Shown in pieces: positions 1 through 8,976 of a stretch of DNA of 64,000 bases (the stretch's first letter is position 1; every line of letters begins with the position of its first letter). The notes beneath the pieces were generated by a model. The model did no database searches. It was given only the letters and a program-made list of their open reading frames with translations, and had not been told where the DNA came from. The stretch is from Bifidobacteriaceae bacterium UBA2724 (GTDB lineage: Bacteria; Actinomycetota; Actinomycetes; Actinomycetales; Bifidobacteriaceae): contig DEKK01000012.1 of NCBI GenBank assembly GCA_002353815.1, positions 1 to 64,000 of the forward strand, written 5' to 3'. A program made the translations under genes and the position numbers.

Positions 1-224
1 CAACTGTCGCTGCTCCCAAGCGACCGCTCTCCCCCGTTCCTATCAAAATATAACCTTCTTCCCCCGGATGTCACAATCACGGCAATACTACGAAACCCAT
101 CAACTGCAAGTGATCGGGCTCTCTGATAAGGTATATTGGTCATGGGTTTCGATGGGGGCGAGGCATAGAACCTGTCTGGCAAACACGCTCGCAACTAATC
201 GCAAGTAGAAAGACGAGGGTCACT

Positions 225-2363
225 GTGCAGGCTCACAACAGTTCGGTAGACGAATTCCTATCCGCGAAGAAGATCTTCGTAGTTCCTGTTTACCAGCGCA
301 ACTACGATTGGAAGGAATCGAACTGCCGACAGCTCTTCCAGGACATCACGCGCATCGTGGATACGCAGAACGAGCATTTCCTCGGCACCATCTGTTACAA
401 AGTGGACGACAGCTATGAGTTCTCCATCATCGACGGGCAGCAACGGCTTACCAGCGTCACGCTGCTGCTCAAAGCCCTGCACGACTCCATCAACGACGAA
501 GACCTGAAGCAAGAAATCTCAACCTACCTTTTCAATAGCGGGCATAGCGCCGATACCGAATACCGTCGAGTCAAGCTGCATCTCAATGCCCGCGACGATG
601 CGACCTATCATATTCTGCTCGGCAATGACGCCTCGACGGTCACCGACAAACTTTCGCCAAGCCAAATCCAGTCGCACATCTACCAGAACTACCTCCTGTT
701 CTGCAAGCTTATTGAAGAGTTCATCGCGAACGGTGGCCTCGCCGTCTCGCTTCTGGACGCTCTTGACAAACTCACCATCATCGAACTTGAAGTACAACGG
801 GAGAACCCGCAGGAAATCTTCGAAAGCCTGAACTCTACCGGTCTCGATCTGACGAACGTCGATCTACTGAGGAACTATCTGCTCATGCAGTTTTCGCATG
901 ACGAACAGACCAATCTATATCAATCGTATTGGAGCAAAATCGAAGACAACGTCGGAGTGGGCAACATGGTGGCGTTCTTCATCGACTACCTGATTTTCAA
1001 AAGACGCACTGACGGCATCACCATTGCCGGACGTAAGCTGCACGTGTCGGACAGGAATCTCTATGTTGCTTTCCGCGATTATTATCATTCGCTTCAGGCG
1101 CAATCGGACTATGAGAAAACCCGTGAGCTCTTTGCAGACATGAAACAATGCTCGGAGCTCTACCGAAACTTCATCTTCGACCCTGACGACATCCCCGACC
1201 GCATGCCACCCACACGCAAGCAGCTGTATTTCCTGTTGGAAATAATGGAAAGCAGAAAATGCAGGAGCCTTTTGCTCTACCTCTTCACCCTGCAGCGCGA
1301 TGGCACGATCAATACCGAGACGCTCCACGAGGCAATCAATGCCATCTCCAGCATGGCGTTCCGTTCAAAAGTCTGCAAAGCGAAAGGCCTCAACGCCCAA
1401 TTCTGTGGGAACGTGATGATGCGTCTGGACAAAGTCCAGGATCATTCGTCATTCATTGACGCCTTCTGGAGAGCGATCAGCATCGGCAAGAACGCATTCC
1501 GCTTCCCCACTGATGAGGAATTCGAGCAGGCTCTTTTGCAAGATGATCTGTATCAGACGCTGCGAAGCAAAGGCACGAAATACCTTCTTTATATGTACGA
1601 GCTGAACTCACCATATCGAAAAGGGTTGCCTTCGTTCTCAGACGATACACTGTCTATCGAGCACATCATGCCGCAGACCCTCAACGATGCCTGGCGTTCC
1701 GCTCTCGATGAGAAGACGATAGCCAACTACGATGTGCTGGTCACACGTCTCGGCAACCTCACCCTGACTAACTACAACTCCGAGATGTCAAACAAGGGAT
1801 TCGCAGAGAAAAAGACCCTGTATGCTCAGGCGAATTTCTATTACACGCGGGAGCTTGCCGACGAAAAGATGTGGAATGCGGACACCATCGAATCTCGAAC
1901 CGCGAAGTTGGCACACGAAGCTCTGAGAATCTGGCCGCTGCCCAAGCAGTATCAGCATGAAAGGCCATCTCTGGCATCACAACATACCCTGGATGAGGAT
2001 TTCAACCAGTTCACATTCACCAAGCCCGCCTCCTTGTACATACTTGACGAGGAATTCCCACTGAAGTATTGGGCAGAGGCGCTTCCAATTGTCTGCAAGC
2101 AGCTCCTGAAAGAAGACAAAGAGACATTCACTGCCATAGCAGATTCCGAGCGTCTTGGAGCGCTGTTATCCAAAGACGGTGACACAAAGATGCCACCAAG
2201 AACATACACGCCAGTAGGCGCCGGCATCTCCGTTTATACCAGCCAATCGACGGCGAGCACTTTGTCAAGTCTATCGAGAATTCTCAAGGAATTCGATGCG
2301 CAAACTGGTGATGACTACGAAGACAACGTGTCTTTCACACTGAGACGAACTCGGGGTATGTAA
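225..2363 (+). CDS. GmrSD-like DUF262/DUF1524 restriction protein
   Basis: The 712-residue protein has the two-domain layout of single-chain GmrSD-type modification-dependent restriction enzymes. The N-terminal DUF262 half carries the DGQQR motif at residues 70-74, used for nucleotide-dependent activity in that family. The C-terminal DUF1524 half has an HNH-like core with H480 in IEHIMPQ. About 130 residues follow the nuclease core and I do not recognise them. By family it should cleave DNA bearing modified bases, such as glucosylated hydroxymethylcytosine of phages; that specificity is inferred, not seen. The start is GTG at 225 with GAGGG just upstream. The gene is visibly less GC-rich than its neighbours, which suggests recent acquisition. 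It stands alone, with no methyltransferase beside it, as expected for a type IV enzyme. Positions 1-224 upstream hold no gene I can support. Confidence 0.85.
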   Translation: MQAHNSSVDEFLSAKKIFVVPVYQRNYDWKESNCRQLFQDITRIVDTQNEHFLGTICYKVDDSYEFSIIDGQQRLTSVTLLLKALHDSINDEDLKQEISTYLFNSGHSADTEYRRVKLHLNARDDATYHILLGNDASTVTDKLSPSQIQSHIYQNYLLFCKLIEEFIANGGLAVSLLDALDKLTIIELEVQRENPQEIFESLNSTGLDLTNVDLLRNYLLMQFSHDEQTNLYQSYWSKIEDNVGVGNMVAFFIDYLIFKRRTDGITIAGRKLHVSDRNLYVAFRDYYHSLQAQSDYEKTRELFADMKQCSELYRNFIFDPDDIPDRMPPTRKQLYFLLEIMESRKCRSLLLYLFTLQRDGTINTETLHEAINAISSMAFRSKVCKAKGLNAQFCGNVMMRLDKVQDHSSFIDAFWRAISIGKNAFRFPTDEEFEQALLQDDLYQTLRSKGTKYLLYMYELNSPYRKGLPSFSDDTLSIEHIMPQTLNDAWRSALDEKTIANYDVLVTRLGNLTLTNYNSEMSNKGFAEKKTLYAQANFYYTRELADEKMWNADTIESRTAKLAHEALRIWPLPKQYQHERPSLASQHTLDEDFNQFTFTKPASLYILDEEFPLKYWAEALPIVCKQLLKEDKETFTAIADSERLGALLSKDGDTKMPPRTYTPVGAGISVYTSQSTASTLSSLSRILKEFDAQTGDDYEDNVSFTLRRTRGM

Positions 2364-2736
2364 CCCGGGATTTTCTAAATAGCATGGGGAAATCAGGGAC
2401 ACGGATGATGGCAGCTCCGCGCCTTCTCTCGCACACAAAGCCGCTGATTCTCACATCGGTGTGGTTTTCGTATGAGTCGCAGTTCGACATTCTTCGAATT
2501 GCAGCCCTCCGTTCTCTCCGACGGGCTGCAATTCCGCATGCCCCGGTCCAGCGATTCCGAACCAAGAATGACGATAGAGAATAGAAACACCATTAAATCC
2601 CCGGACCACGGCGGCTTGCATGGTACTGTTTCATCAGGCGTTTCACGATGGGAGGAATACGCCGGCTCCGTTGTGCGGGGCGGCTGCGGCTCTGGTCGTG
2701 CGGAACCGGCCCCTGCACCAAAAAGAGAGGACATCG
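2364..2736. other. Gene-free interval with a 12-bp inverted repeat
   Basis: This 373-bp stretch separates the restriction gene from the ABC transporter. It contains a perfect inverted repeat, GAATTGCAGCCC at 2496-2507 and its complement at 2523-2534, with a 15-nt loop. No T-run follows, so it may be a regulator site or a weak terminator. AT-rich sequence around 2570-2600 is the likeliest place for the transporter promoter. Short open frames here have no ribosome site or recognisable product. Confidence 0.5.
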
Positions 2737-3735
2737 ATGCAGCTGGACATCACCGACGTATGCAAATCCTTTGAGGGACGGCAGGTGCTGCACTCCCTCA
2801 GCTTCAGCGTGACCAGCGGGAGGGCGATGGGGTTCCTCGGCCGAAACGGCGCGGGCAAATCCACCACCTTCCGCTGCCTCATGCAGGTATTCCGCCAAGA
2901 CAGCGGCTCCTTCACCGTGGACGGCAGGCCTCTGGATCCGGCGGAGCACCGCATCGGATACCTTCCCGAGGAACGCGGCATGTATGCCAAGACCTCGCTC
3001 GTGGACCAGCTCGAATACTTCGCCTGCCTCAAAGGCGCCAGCCGCAAGGACGCCCGCCGCGACGCCCTCGGCTGGATCCGTTACTTCGGACTCGACGAAT
3101 ACGCGGAGAAGAAGCTGGAGACCCTGTCGAAAGGCAACCAGCAGAAAATCCAGATCGCGCAGGCGTTCCTCGGCGACCCGGACATCATCGTGCTCGACGA
3201 GCCGTTCTCGGGCCTCGACCCCGTCAACGCACAGGTGTTCAAGGATGCGATCCGCAGCATGGTCAAGAAAGGCAAACTCGTCATCTTCTCGTCGCATCAG
3301 ATGGCCTATGTGGAAGAGATGTGCGACGACGTGACCGTCATCGACGCCGGGCGCATCGTGGCATCCGGTCCGCTCGAGAAAATCAGGAAGGACGCGGGCC
3401 GCGGGCTCTACGCAATCGAACCGACGCCCGGCGCGTCCGACGCCATCCGCACGGCCATCCTCGCCACGGGGCGTGAGGCCACGTGCCACGGCGACCTGCT
3501 GCTCACGCCTCGCGACGACGCGTTCCTGCGCGGTTTCGTGGCGGAGCATTTCGACCGCATCGCCTCGTGCGGCGACTGGAGGCCGTCGATGCAAGACATC
3601 TTCATCAGTCTCACCGGAGCCGACGAATCCACCGACAACGCATCCGATGTCGGCGCATCCGACGCCACGGGCAGCCCCGACGCCAATGCATCCGACGCCA
3701 GCGCAGACAAGACCGCAGAAAGGACCGACAAATGA
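2737..3735 (+). CDS. ABC transporter ATP-binding protein (NatA-like exporter ATPase)
   Basis: This 332-residue ATPase has Walker A (GRNGAGKST) near residue 37, the signature LSKGNQQK around residue 133 and Walker B IIVLDEPFSGLD followed by the H-loop SSHQM. LSKGNQQK is the variant seen in NatA-type exporters, and the C-terminal extension after the H-loop is also typical of that group. The last 35 residues are an Asp/Ser/Ala-rich tail built on ASDA-like repeats, probably disordered. The ATG at 2737 is preferred over upstream in-frame ATGs because of AGAGAGG just before it and because the family's N-terminus begins there. The stop overlaps the next start (ATGA), so the two genes are translationally coupled. 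The substrate is unknown. Confidence 0.88.
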   Translation: MQLDITDVCKSFEGRQVLHSLSFSVTSGRAMGFLGRNGAGKSTTFRCLMQVFRQDSGSFTVDGRPLDPAEHRIGYLPEERGMYAKTSLVDQLEYFACLKGASRKDARRDALGWIRYFGLDEYAEKKLETLSKGNQQKIQIAQAFLGDPDIIVLDEPFSGLDPVNAQVFKDAIRSMVKKGKLVIFSSHQMAYVEEMCDDVTVIDAGRIVASGPLEKIRKDAGRGLYAIEPTPGASDAIRTAILATGREATCHGDLLLTPRDDAFLRGFVAEHFDRIASCGDWRPSMQDIFISLTGADESTDNASDVGASDATGSPDANASDASADKTAERTDK

Positions 3736-4940
3736 ACGGACTCGCAACGGTTTTCCGTTTCGAATACACGCAGCAGGTGCGCAAGAAGGCCTTCGTCGCC
3801 ACCACCGTCCTGCTGGCATGCGCCGCCGTGTTCGCGGCGCTCTGCCCCATCATCTTCGCCTCGGCGCTCGACGGGCAATCGAGCGACCAGACGCTCACCG
3901 GCGGCGTGTATTACGCCGACCCATCCCTCGCGGGCACGCTCCCCTTCGACCAAGACCACACCTATGAGTCGGAGGACGACCTGCGCAACGCCGTCGAGGA
4001 CGGCACGGAATCCATGGGATTCGTCATCAAAGATCTCACACATATCACCACGTATTACAAGAACTACACCTCGAGCTCGGCGTCCGACAGCGGGATAGTG
4101 CAATCGATGCTGCAGCAGGCGTACGTCACGTCCGTCCTCGCTTCGCGTGGCGTCAGCCCGGACGAATACCAGGCGCTGCTCGCCACTCCCGTGGACGAGG
4201 ACCGCCAGATCCTGGGACGCGACTCGACCACGCAGTACATGACGGCAATCGTCTACATCGTGGTCGTGTACATCGTGGTGCTGTTCTTCGGACAGACGGT
4301 CGCCACCGCCGTCGCCCGCGAGAAAGACAGCAAGACGATGGAGCTGCTCATCACCTCCACCCGCCCCACCAACCTGATCCTCGGCAAGGTGATCGGCCTC
4401 ACCTGCGCCGCGCTGACGCAGATCGGGGCCGTGGTCTGCGCCGGCGGGATCGCTTACCTCGCCGCGCACGATAGCTATCCGCAGGGAGTGCGGGATTTCC
4501 TGTCAGATGCCTTCGACGGGTCGATGCTTGGCGTGTATCTGCTCAACTTCGTGCTCGCGCTGGCGCTGTTCATGGTGCTGTACGCCGCCCTTGGCTCGCT
4601 CGTCTCGCGCGTGGAGGACGTGTCGACCGCCGTGACGCCCGTGATGCTGCTCGTGGTCATCGCGTATCTCCTCGCCTTCCTGGCGGCGGACGGCGCCACC
4701 AACGCTTTCGTCACCATCGGCTCGTGGATCCCGTTCTTCTCGGTGTTCGTCATGCCGATTCGCTTCAGCGTGGGCACCGCCTCGTGGGTGCAGATCGTGG
4801 GATCGACGGTGCTGACCCTCGCCTGCACCGTGGCGCTCGCCTACGTGTCGGTCCGGATCTACCGCTGGGGCACGCTGCGCTACGGCACGCGGATCAAGCT
4901 CTTCACGGCGATCCGCAAGGCGTTCTCCTCGCAGGAGTGA
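3732..4940 (+). CDS. ABC-2 type transporter permease (NatB-like)
   Basis: This 402-residue membrane protein has one N-terminal transmembrane segment at about residues 20-42, a large extracytoplasmic domain of about 130 residues, and then five or six transmembrane segments from about residue 170. That is the layout of NatB/ABC-2 exporters. A conserved cytoplasmic stretch, REKDSKTMELLITSTRP, near residue 195 is the typical coupling region. It overlaps the ATPase gene by 4 nt and is its obvious partner. In the NatAB family the pair exports sodium or drugs; the substrate here cannot be read from sequence. The 3' end faces the DUF4065 gene only 13 bp away, with no clear terminator between them. 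Confidence 0.85.
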   Translation: MNGLATVFRFEYTQQVRKKAFVATTVLLACAAVFAALCPIIFASALDGQSSDQTLTGGVYYADPSLAGTLPFDQDHTYESEDDLRNAVEDGTESMGFVIKDLTHITTYYKNYTSSSASDSGIVQSMLQQAYVTSVLASRGVSPDEYQALLATPVDEDRQILGRDSTTQYMTAIVYIVVVYIVVLFFGQTVATAVAREKDSKTMELLITSTRPTNLILGKVIGLTCAALTQIGAVVCAGGIAYLAAHDSYPQGVRDFLSDAFDGSMLGVYLLNFVLALALFMVLYAALGSLVSRVEDVSTAVTPVMLLVVIAYLLAFLAADGATNAFVTIGSWIPFFSVFVMPIRFSVGTASWVQIVGSTVLTLACTVALAYVSVRIYRWGTLRYGTRIKLFTAIRKAFSSQE

Positions 4941-4953
4941 AACGCGAGGACGG

Positions 4954-5472
4954 TCACGAGTCCTCCAACAGCCTCAGCGTGTTCCCGTACCGGTTTTCGA
5001 CACGTTTCACAGACGCGGCGAACGTCCGCCTGGGGTCGAAGCCTTTGATATCAGACGATTCGAGGATCAAATCCGGGGTGATCATGGTGTCCCGGCCCTG
5101 AGCCCACGCCTTGGACCATGCGCCGTCGCCCCGATGCGAAAGACGGACGAGGTCATAGGCGGACAGCCAACCGTAATCCTTCCATGTATTCTCCATGATC
5201 CTGGCCTCGTCGGGAGCCAGATCGGGGACGGGCGTCGCCGGAGCGGGAATCGCGTTGCGACCGTAGCGCTTGTAGGCGCGGTAGACGCCCGGGCAGACCG
5301 GACCATACCGCCATGCCTCGATCGGATCGTCGAACAGCGTCTTGTGGGCGTTCCGCAGGGATTCGACCTGCGCATAGAAGCAGAGCTTGTTCAAAGACAG
5401 ATTGGTAAGGCGGGTTTCCGCATCATGGTGTGACACGAGCCAGGCTGCGATGTCAAGTGAAGTCGTCACCAT
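4954..5472 (-). CDS. Panacea-domain (DUF4065) protein, possible antitoxin
   Basis: This 172-residue protein is almost entirely a DUF4065/Panacea domain. The N-terminal LSLNKLCFYAQ helix and the DDPIEAWRYGPVCPGVYRAYKRYG segment match the family's core. Panacea domains serve as the antitoxin part of many toxin-antitoxin pairs (PanAT) and occur in SocA-type adaptors. The start is ATG 5472, with AAGGAGGGG eight bases upstream; a longer in-frame extension upstream lacks a ribosome site. It is divergent from a Fic gene across a 222-bp shared promoter region, whereas classical PanAT pairs are co-directional operons. A role as neutraliser of the neighbouring Fic protein is inference. Confidence 0.8.
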   Translation of the reverse strand: MVTTSLDIAAWLVSHHDAETRLTNLSLNKLCFYAQVESLRNAHKTLFDDPIEAWRYGPVCPGVYRAYKRYGRNAIPAPATPVPDLAPDEARIMENTWKDYGWLSAYDLVRLSHRGDGAWSKAWAQGRDTMITPDLILESSDIKGFDPRRTFAASVKRVENRYGNTLRLLEDS

Positions 5473-5694
5473 GTCCCCTCCTTGGTGCAATCGAATTTCC
5501 TTTGTATGAATAAGCATACAGTAACATTCATCCGTTTCTCGTGGACGCGGTGGCCCCAAGGCCGACACAGACGGAGGTCCATTGTGAGGACGGGATCGCG
5601 CCGGAACGGTTTGGATGCGTCCCCGCTTGAGGTGGCTTGGCTAGACTTGGCGCCAGAACCGCCCGCATGCGATGTGCACGCGAAAGGAATGCCC

Positions 5695-6561
5695 ATGCCC
5701 AACCAACAACTTTCCAATAGGATTAGGAAATTGCCTGAATTGCTGGATTCCCTAGGGGAAAACCCTGAGATAGAAAACAGCCTCGAGTGTGCGGAGGTTT
5801 CCAAGAATGCGCTCGGCTCGCTCTATCCCCTTGACGGCGTCGAGGAGTCGGCGCTCGAGGATTACCGGAAGGACTGGCTGTCCCGGTACGTCTACAACTC
5901 GAACGCCATGGAGGGGTCGACCCTTTCCCTTCCGGACACCGAGCTCGTCCTCGACGGGGAATTCCTCCCCACCGACGGTCCGGCGCGATATGTGTTCGCC
6001 GCAAAGGGATGCGCGGACGGGATGGAGATGGCGAGACGCTTCGCAAGGGAGGACCGCCCTCTTGACGCCGATGCCATCCTGATGCTGCACCAGGTCACGG
6101 CCCTGGACGTCCAGCCCGTCCTTCGGGGCACCTTCCGGCCCTATGGCTACGCCGTGCGCATCCGCGACACCCGCGTCAAGACGGCCGATCCATTGGAGAT
6201 CTGGGATGACGTGGACTCTCTTGTCAATGCCATCGATTCCTGCAACGCCCATCCCATTCTTCAAGCGTCAGGATTCCACGCGATGTTCGAGAACATCCAC
6301 CCGTTCGCCGACGGCAACGGGAGGACAGGACGGCAGATTCTCAACTGGATGCTCCTGCGCGCAGGCTACGCCCCGATCTGCATACGGCACGATACGGGAC
6401 GGGAATACATGAATTCCTTGGAGCGATGGCAGGTTTGCGACGATCCGGCCCCTCTCATTTCAATCATTTCGAAATACATCGTCCACGAGCAGGATTCCAT
6501 AGGAGACATCATCAAAGGCATCCGGGGATCTGCCGAGGACGAACCAGGGCTCCCCTGCTGA
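5695..6561 (+). CDS. Fic-family AMPylase, class II (self-inhibited)
   Basis: This 288-residue Fic protein carries the full catalytic motif HPFADGNGRTGR, with the catalytic histidine at residue 202. The N-terminal half holds the inhibitory helix motif (S/T)xxxE(G/N) as SNAMEG at residues 69-74, where the glutamate blocks productive ATP binding. That makes it a class II, self-inhibited Fic. Such enzymes transfer AMP, or sometimes another nucleotide, to hydroxyl side chains of target proteins. ATG 5695 is chosen because AAGGA sits six bases upstream; an ATG at 5689 is too close to it. The gene is divergent from the Panacea-domain gene. The target is unknown. Confidence 0.87.
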   Translation: MPNQQLSNRIRKLPELLDSLGENPEIENSLECAEVSKNALGSLYPLDGVEESALEDYRKDWLSRYVYNSNAMEGSTLSLPDTELVLDGEFLPTDGPARYVFAAKGCADGMEMARRFAREDRPLDADAILMLHQVTALDVQPVLRGTFRPYGYAVRIRDTRVKTADPLEIWDDVDSLVNAIDSCNAHPILQASGFHAMFENIHPFADGNGRTGRQILNWMLLRAGYAPICIRHDTGREYMNSLERWQVCDDPAPLISIISKYIVHEQDSIGDIIKGIRGSAEDEPGLPC

Positions 6562-6742
6562 TGGACGGCCGCTGTCCACCACTAGCCGCGCCCGGCAAAC
6601 GACACCCGCGAAACCCCACGGTCGCGTGTGGATGTCTGTCGTCTCCATGATAACGCTCTACAATCATTCGTCAGAACACCTCGCCAAAATCCGCCGCCAG
6701 TGTTTCGCCACCGCCACCGCACACAAGGAATCGACGCATCTC

Positions 6743-7672
6743 ATGGAACTCCGCCCCTCCGCAAGCACACCGCGCGCAACCCGCACCCACTCGGGCACCC
6801 TCATCGGGCTGCTCGCCATCGTGCTGTGGGGCTTCATGGCGGGGCTCGTGCGGCTCGTGGCGGACTCGTTCGGCCCCACGCTCGGCTCAGCGCTTATCTA
6901 TACGATCGGCGGCGTGCTGCTGCTTATCACGCGCCGTCCGGAGCCGCTCTCCCGCGCGCCGCGGCGCTACCTGCTGCTCGGCGGCCTCATGTTCGTGGCG
7001 TATGAGGCGTCCATCTCGCTGTCCATCGGCCTAGCATCCACTTCCGCGCAGTCGGTGGAGGTGAGCTTGGTCAACTACCTGTGGCCCACGCTGCTCGTGC
7101 TGCTCACGGCGGCGTTGTCACGCCGCCCCGGTGCGGTATGGCGCGCGCTGCCGGGCGCGGCCATCGCCACAATCGGCGTGGCGATGGCCGTGGGCGGCAA
7201 CAGCCTCGACGTCCGGTCGGCGCTGGCGAATATCTCGTCGAACCCACTGCCCTTCGCCCTGGCGTTCGCCGGCGCGATCATCTGGTCGGTGTACGCGGCC
7301 GTGACACCGCGCATATCCGGCGGATACGACGGGACCACGGTGTTCTTCTGCTGCGTGGCGGTGACGCTGTGGGTTATCCACGCGGTCTCGGGCGACGGAC
7401 TGCCCGCGCAGGCTCCTGGCATCGGCGGATACGCGGCGCTGCTCGCGTGCGCGGCGGCCATCGCGGGCGGATACGCGTGCTGGGGCTATGGCATGCTGAA
7501 CGGCAACATGGAGATGATGGCGATCGGCTCATACGCCACGCCGTTGTTCTCCACCGCGTCAAGCACGGTGCTGCTGGGCGTCGCCCTCGGAGCGCCCTTC
7601 TGGATCGGCGTGGTGCTGGTCGTGGCCGGATCGCTGCTCAACGTCTGGTTCGCGCGCGGCCAGCAGCACTAA
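6743..7672 (+). CDS. yddG: YddG-type DMT-family aromatic amino-acid exporter
   Basis: This 309-residue protein with ten predicted transmembrane helices (two EamA halves) closely follows E. coli YddG. Shared stretches include GLLAIVLWG at the first helix, a VNYLWPTLLVL helix and WGYGMLNGNMEMMAIGSY near the C-terminus. YddG exports aromatic amino acids and paraquat; this assignment rests on remembered similarity along the whole length. ATG 6743 fits the family N-terminus. The only ribosome-site-like AAGGA is 13 nt upstream, so the start is less certain. The exonuclease gene follows on the same strand after 128 bp. Confidence 0.8.
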   Translation: MELRPSASTPRATRTHSGTLIGLLAIVLWGFMAGLVRLVADSFGPTLGSALIYTIGGVLLLITRRPEPLSRAPRRYLLLGGLMFVAYEASISLSIGLASTSAQSVEVSLVNYLWPTLLVLLTAALSRRPGAVWRALPGAAIATIGVAMAVGGNSLDVRSALANISSNPLPFALAFAGAIIWSVYAAVTPRISGGYDGTTVFFCCVAVTLWVIHAVSGDGLPAQAPGIGGYAALLACAAAIAGGYACWGYGMLNGNMEMMAIGSYATPLFSTASSTVLLGVALGAPFWIGVVLVVAGSLLNVWFARGQQH

Positions 7673-7800
7673 CAATGCGATGGCTTGCGGACATTCCCGG
7701 GCCCAAACCCTCGTTTTCACCCGCTTTTTGTTCGCAAGTCGCTGCATTGTTGCGTGGACGATATGATGAAAGGCTGGAGCATTGGGATCGGAGGAAGATG

Positions 7801-8940
7801 ATGGATGGAGAAATCGTGTTTTCGCAACCCTACGCAGAGCCTTACACAGAACAGCACGCCGTGCCCAGACACGCCGAGCCCAGGCACGCCCGTCACGCCG
7901 CGCACGCGCAGGCCGCCGACGCCGACCCCGAGGAGCAGCTGTGGTCTTTCGTCTCAGCGGCGGGCAACGCCGACGCCGTCGTGTTCGACACCGAAACCAC
8001 CGGCGTGGGCGACGCCGCGCGCATCATCGAAATCGGCGCGCTTCTTATTCGCGACCATGAACCGATTTTCGAATACGACCAGCTGATCGAGCCGCACGAA
8101 GAGCTGTCGGCGGGCGTCACCGGCCTGACCGGCATCACCTCGGCCGACCTCGCCGACCAGCCCGACGCCGGGTTCGTGATACCCCCGTTCCTCACCTCCA
8201 TCCGCCCTCTGCTGCTCATCGGGCACAACGTCTCGTTCGACATCCGCATGCTCAACGTGGAGGCCAGCCTGCTGGGCTGCCGGTCCGTCACCAACGACTA
8301 CCGCGACACTCTCGCCCTTTCGCGCCGCATGTTCCCAAACGCCCCATGCCGTTCGCTGCAGGAAGTGATGCGCCTCGTGGGGATCGACGAGACGGAGGAG
8401 CACCGCGCGGTGTCCGACGCGCGCCACACATGGCGCTGCTGGCAGCGTCTCAACCAGATGGAGCGTCCGACGATTCTCTCGGACGAACAGGCGGAGGAAT
8501 CGCGCCGGCGCAACACCGCGCTGAGGCGGCGCCGCACGGTGGACTTCATGCGCAGCTCGTACCTGAGCTCCAGGGACACCACCCCGGTGAACACCCGGCC
8601 GGAGGGCGAGGCAATCGAGGACTTCACGTGCGGCGTCACCGTCTCCGGAGACACCAGGCACCAGGATGAGCTCTCGCGGTACGGATACGATGCGTGGCTG
8701 TGGGTGACGGTCACCCACGGCGTGATCGATTCGGGACGGAACGCGGGGCACCCGACGCTGTGTGTGTCTCTGGATGGCGAGGAGATCGGCCATATTCCCG
8801 CGCTCCAAGAGGAGCGTCACCGCGGCCAGGTCCCGCCGGAGGGCGCCGTGATGATGGCGCATATCCCCAATTCGAAAAACGATAAGGAGAACGGCGTCTA
8901 CCGTCTCCGCCTCCAGATGCCCGCCGAAAACGACGATTGA
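7801..8940 (+). CDS. DEDDh 3'-5' exonuclease, DnaQ/epsilon-like, with extra C-terminal domain
   Basis: This 379-residue protein has a DnaQ-type exonuclease domain at about residues 55-220. The four acidic positions and the histidine are visible: D63 and E65 in FDTETTG, the Exo II aspartate in GHNVSFDIRML, and H-x4-D in EHRAVSDARH. The first 50 residues are His/Pro/Ala-rich and probably disordered. After a basic linker (RRRNTALRRRR) the last 110 residues form a separate domain that I do not recognise. The start is ATG 7801, with GGAGG six bases upstream; the adjacent ATG 7798 is too close. A TATGAT box lies at 7762-7767. It may work in repair or RNA/DNA trimming; it is too divergent to be the replicative proofreading subunit with any certainty. 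Confidence 0.82.
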   Translation: MDGEIVFSQPYAEPYTEQHAVPRHAEPRHARHAAHAQAADADPEEQLWSFVSAAGNADAVVFDTETTGVGDAARIIEIGALLIRDHEPIFEYDQLIEPHEELSAGVTGLTGITSADLADQPDAGFVIPPFLTSIRPLLLIGHNVSFDIRMLNVEASLLGCRSVTNDYRDTLALSRRMFPNAPCRSLQEVMRLVGIDETEEHRAVSDARHTWRCWQRLNQMERPTILSDEQAEESRRRNTALRRRRTVDFMRSSYLSSRDTTPVNTRPEGEAIEDFTCGVTVSGDTRHQDELSRYGYDAWLWVTVTHGVIDSGRNAGHPTLCVSLDGEEIGHIPALQEERHRGQVPPEGAVMMAHIPNSKNDKENGVYRLRLQMPAENDD

Positions 8941-8976
8941 TGCGAAGGATCTGGTGTGAGCGCCCTCGAACCGCGC

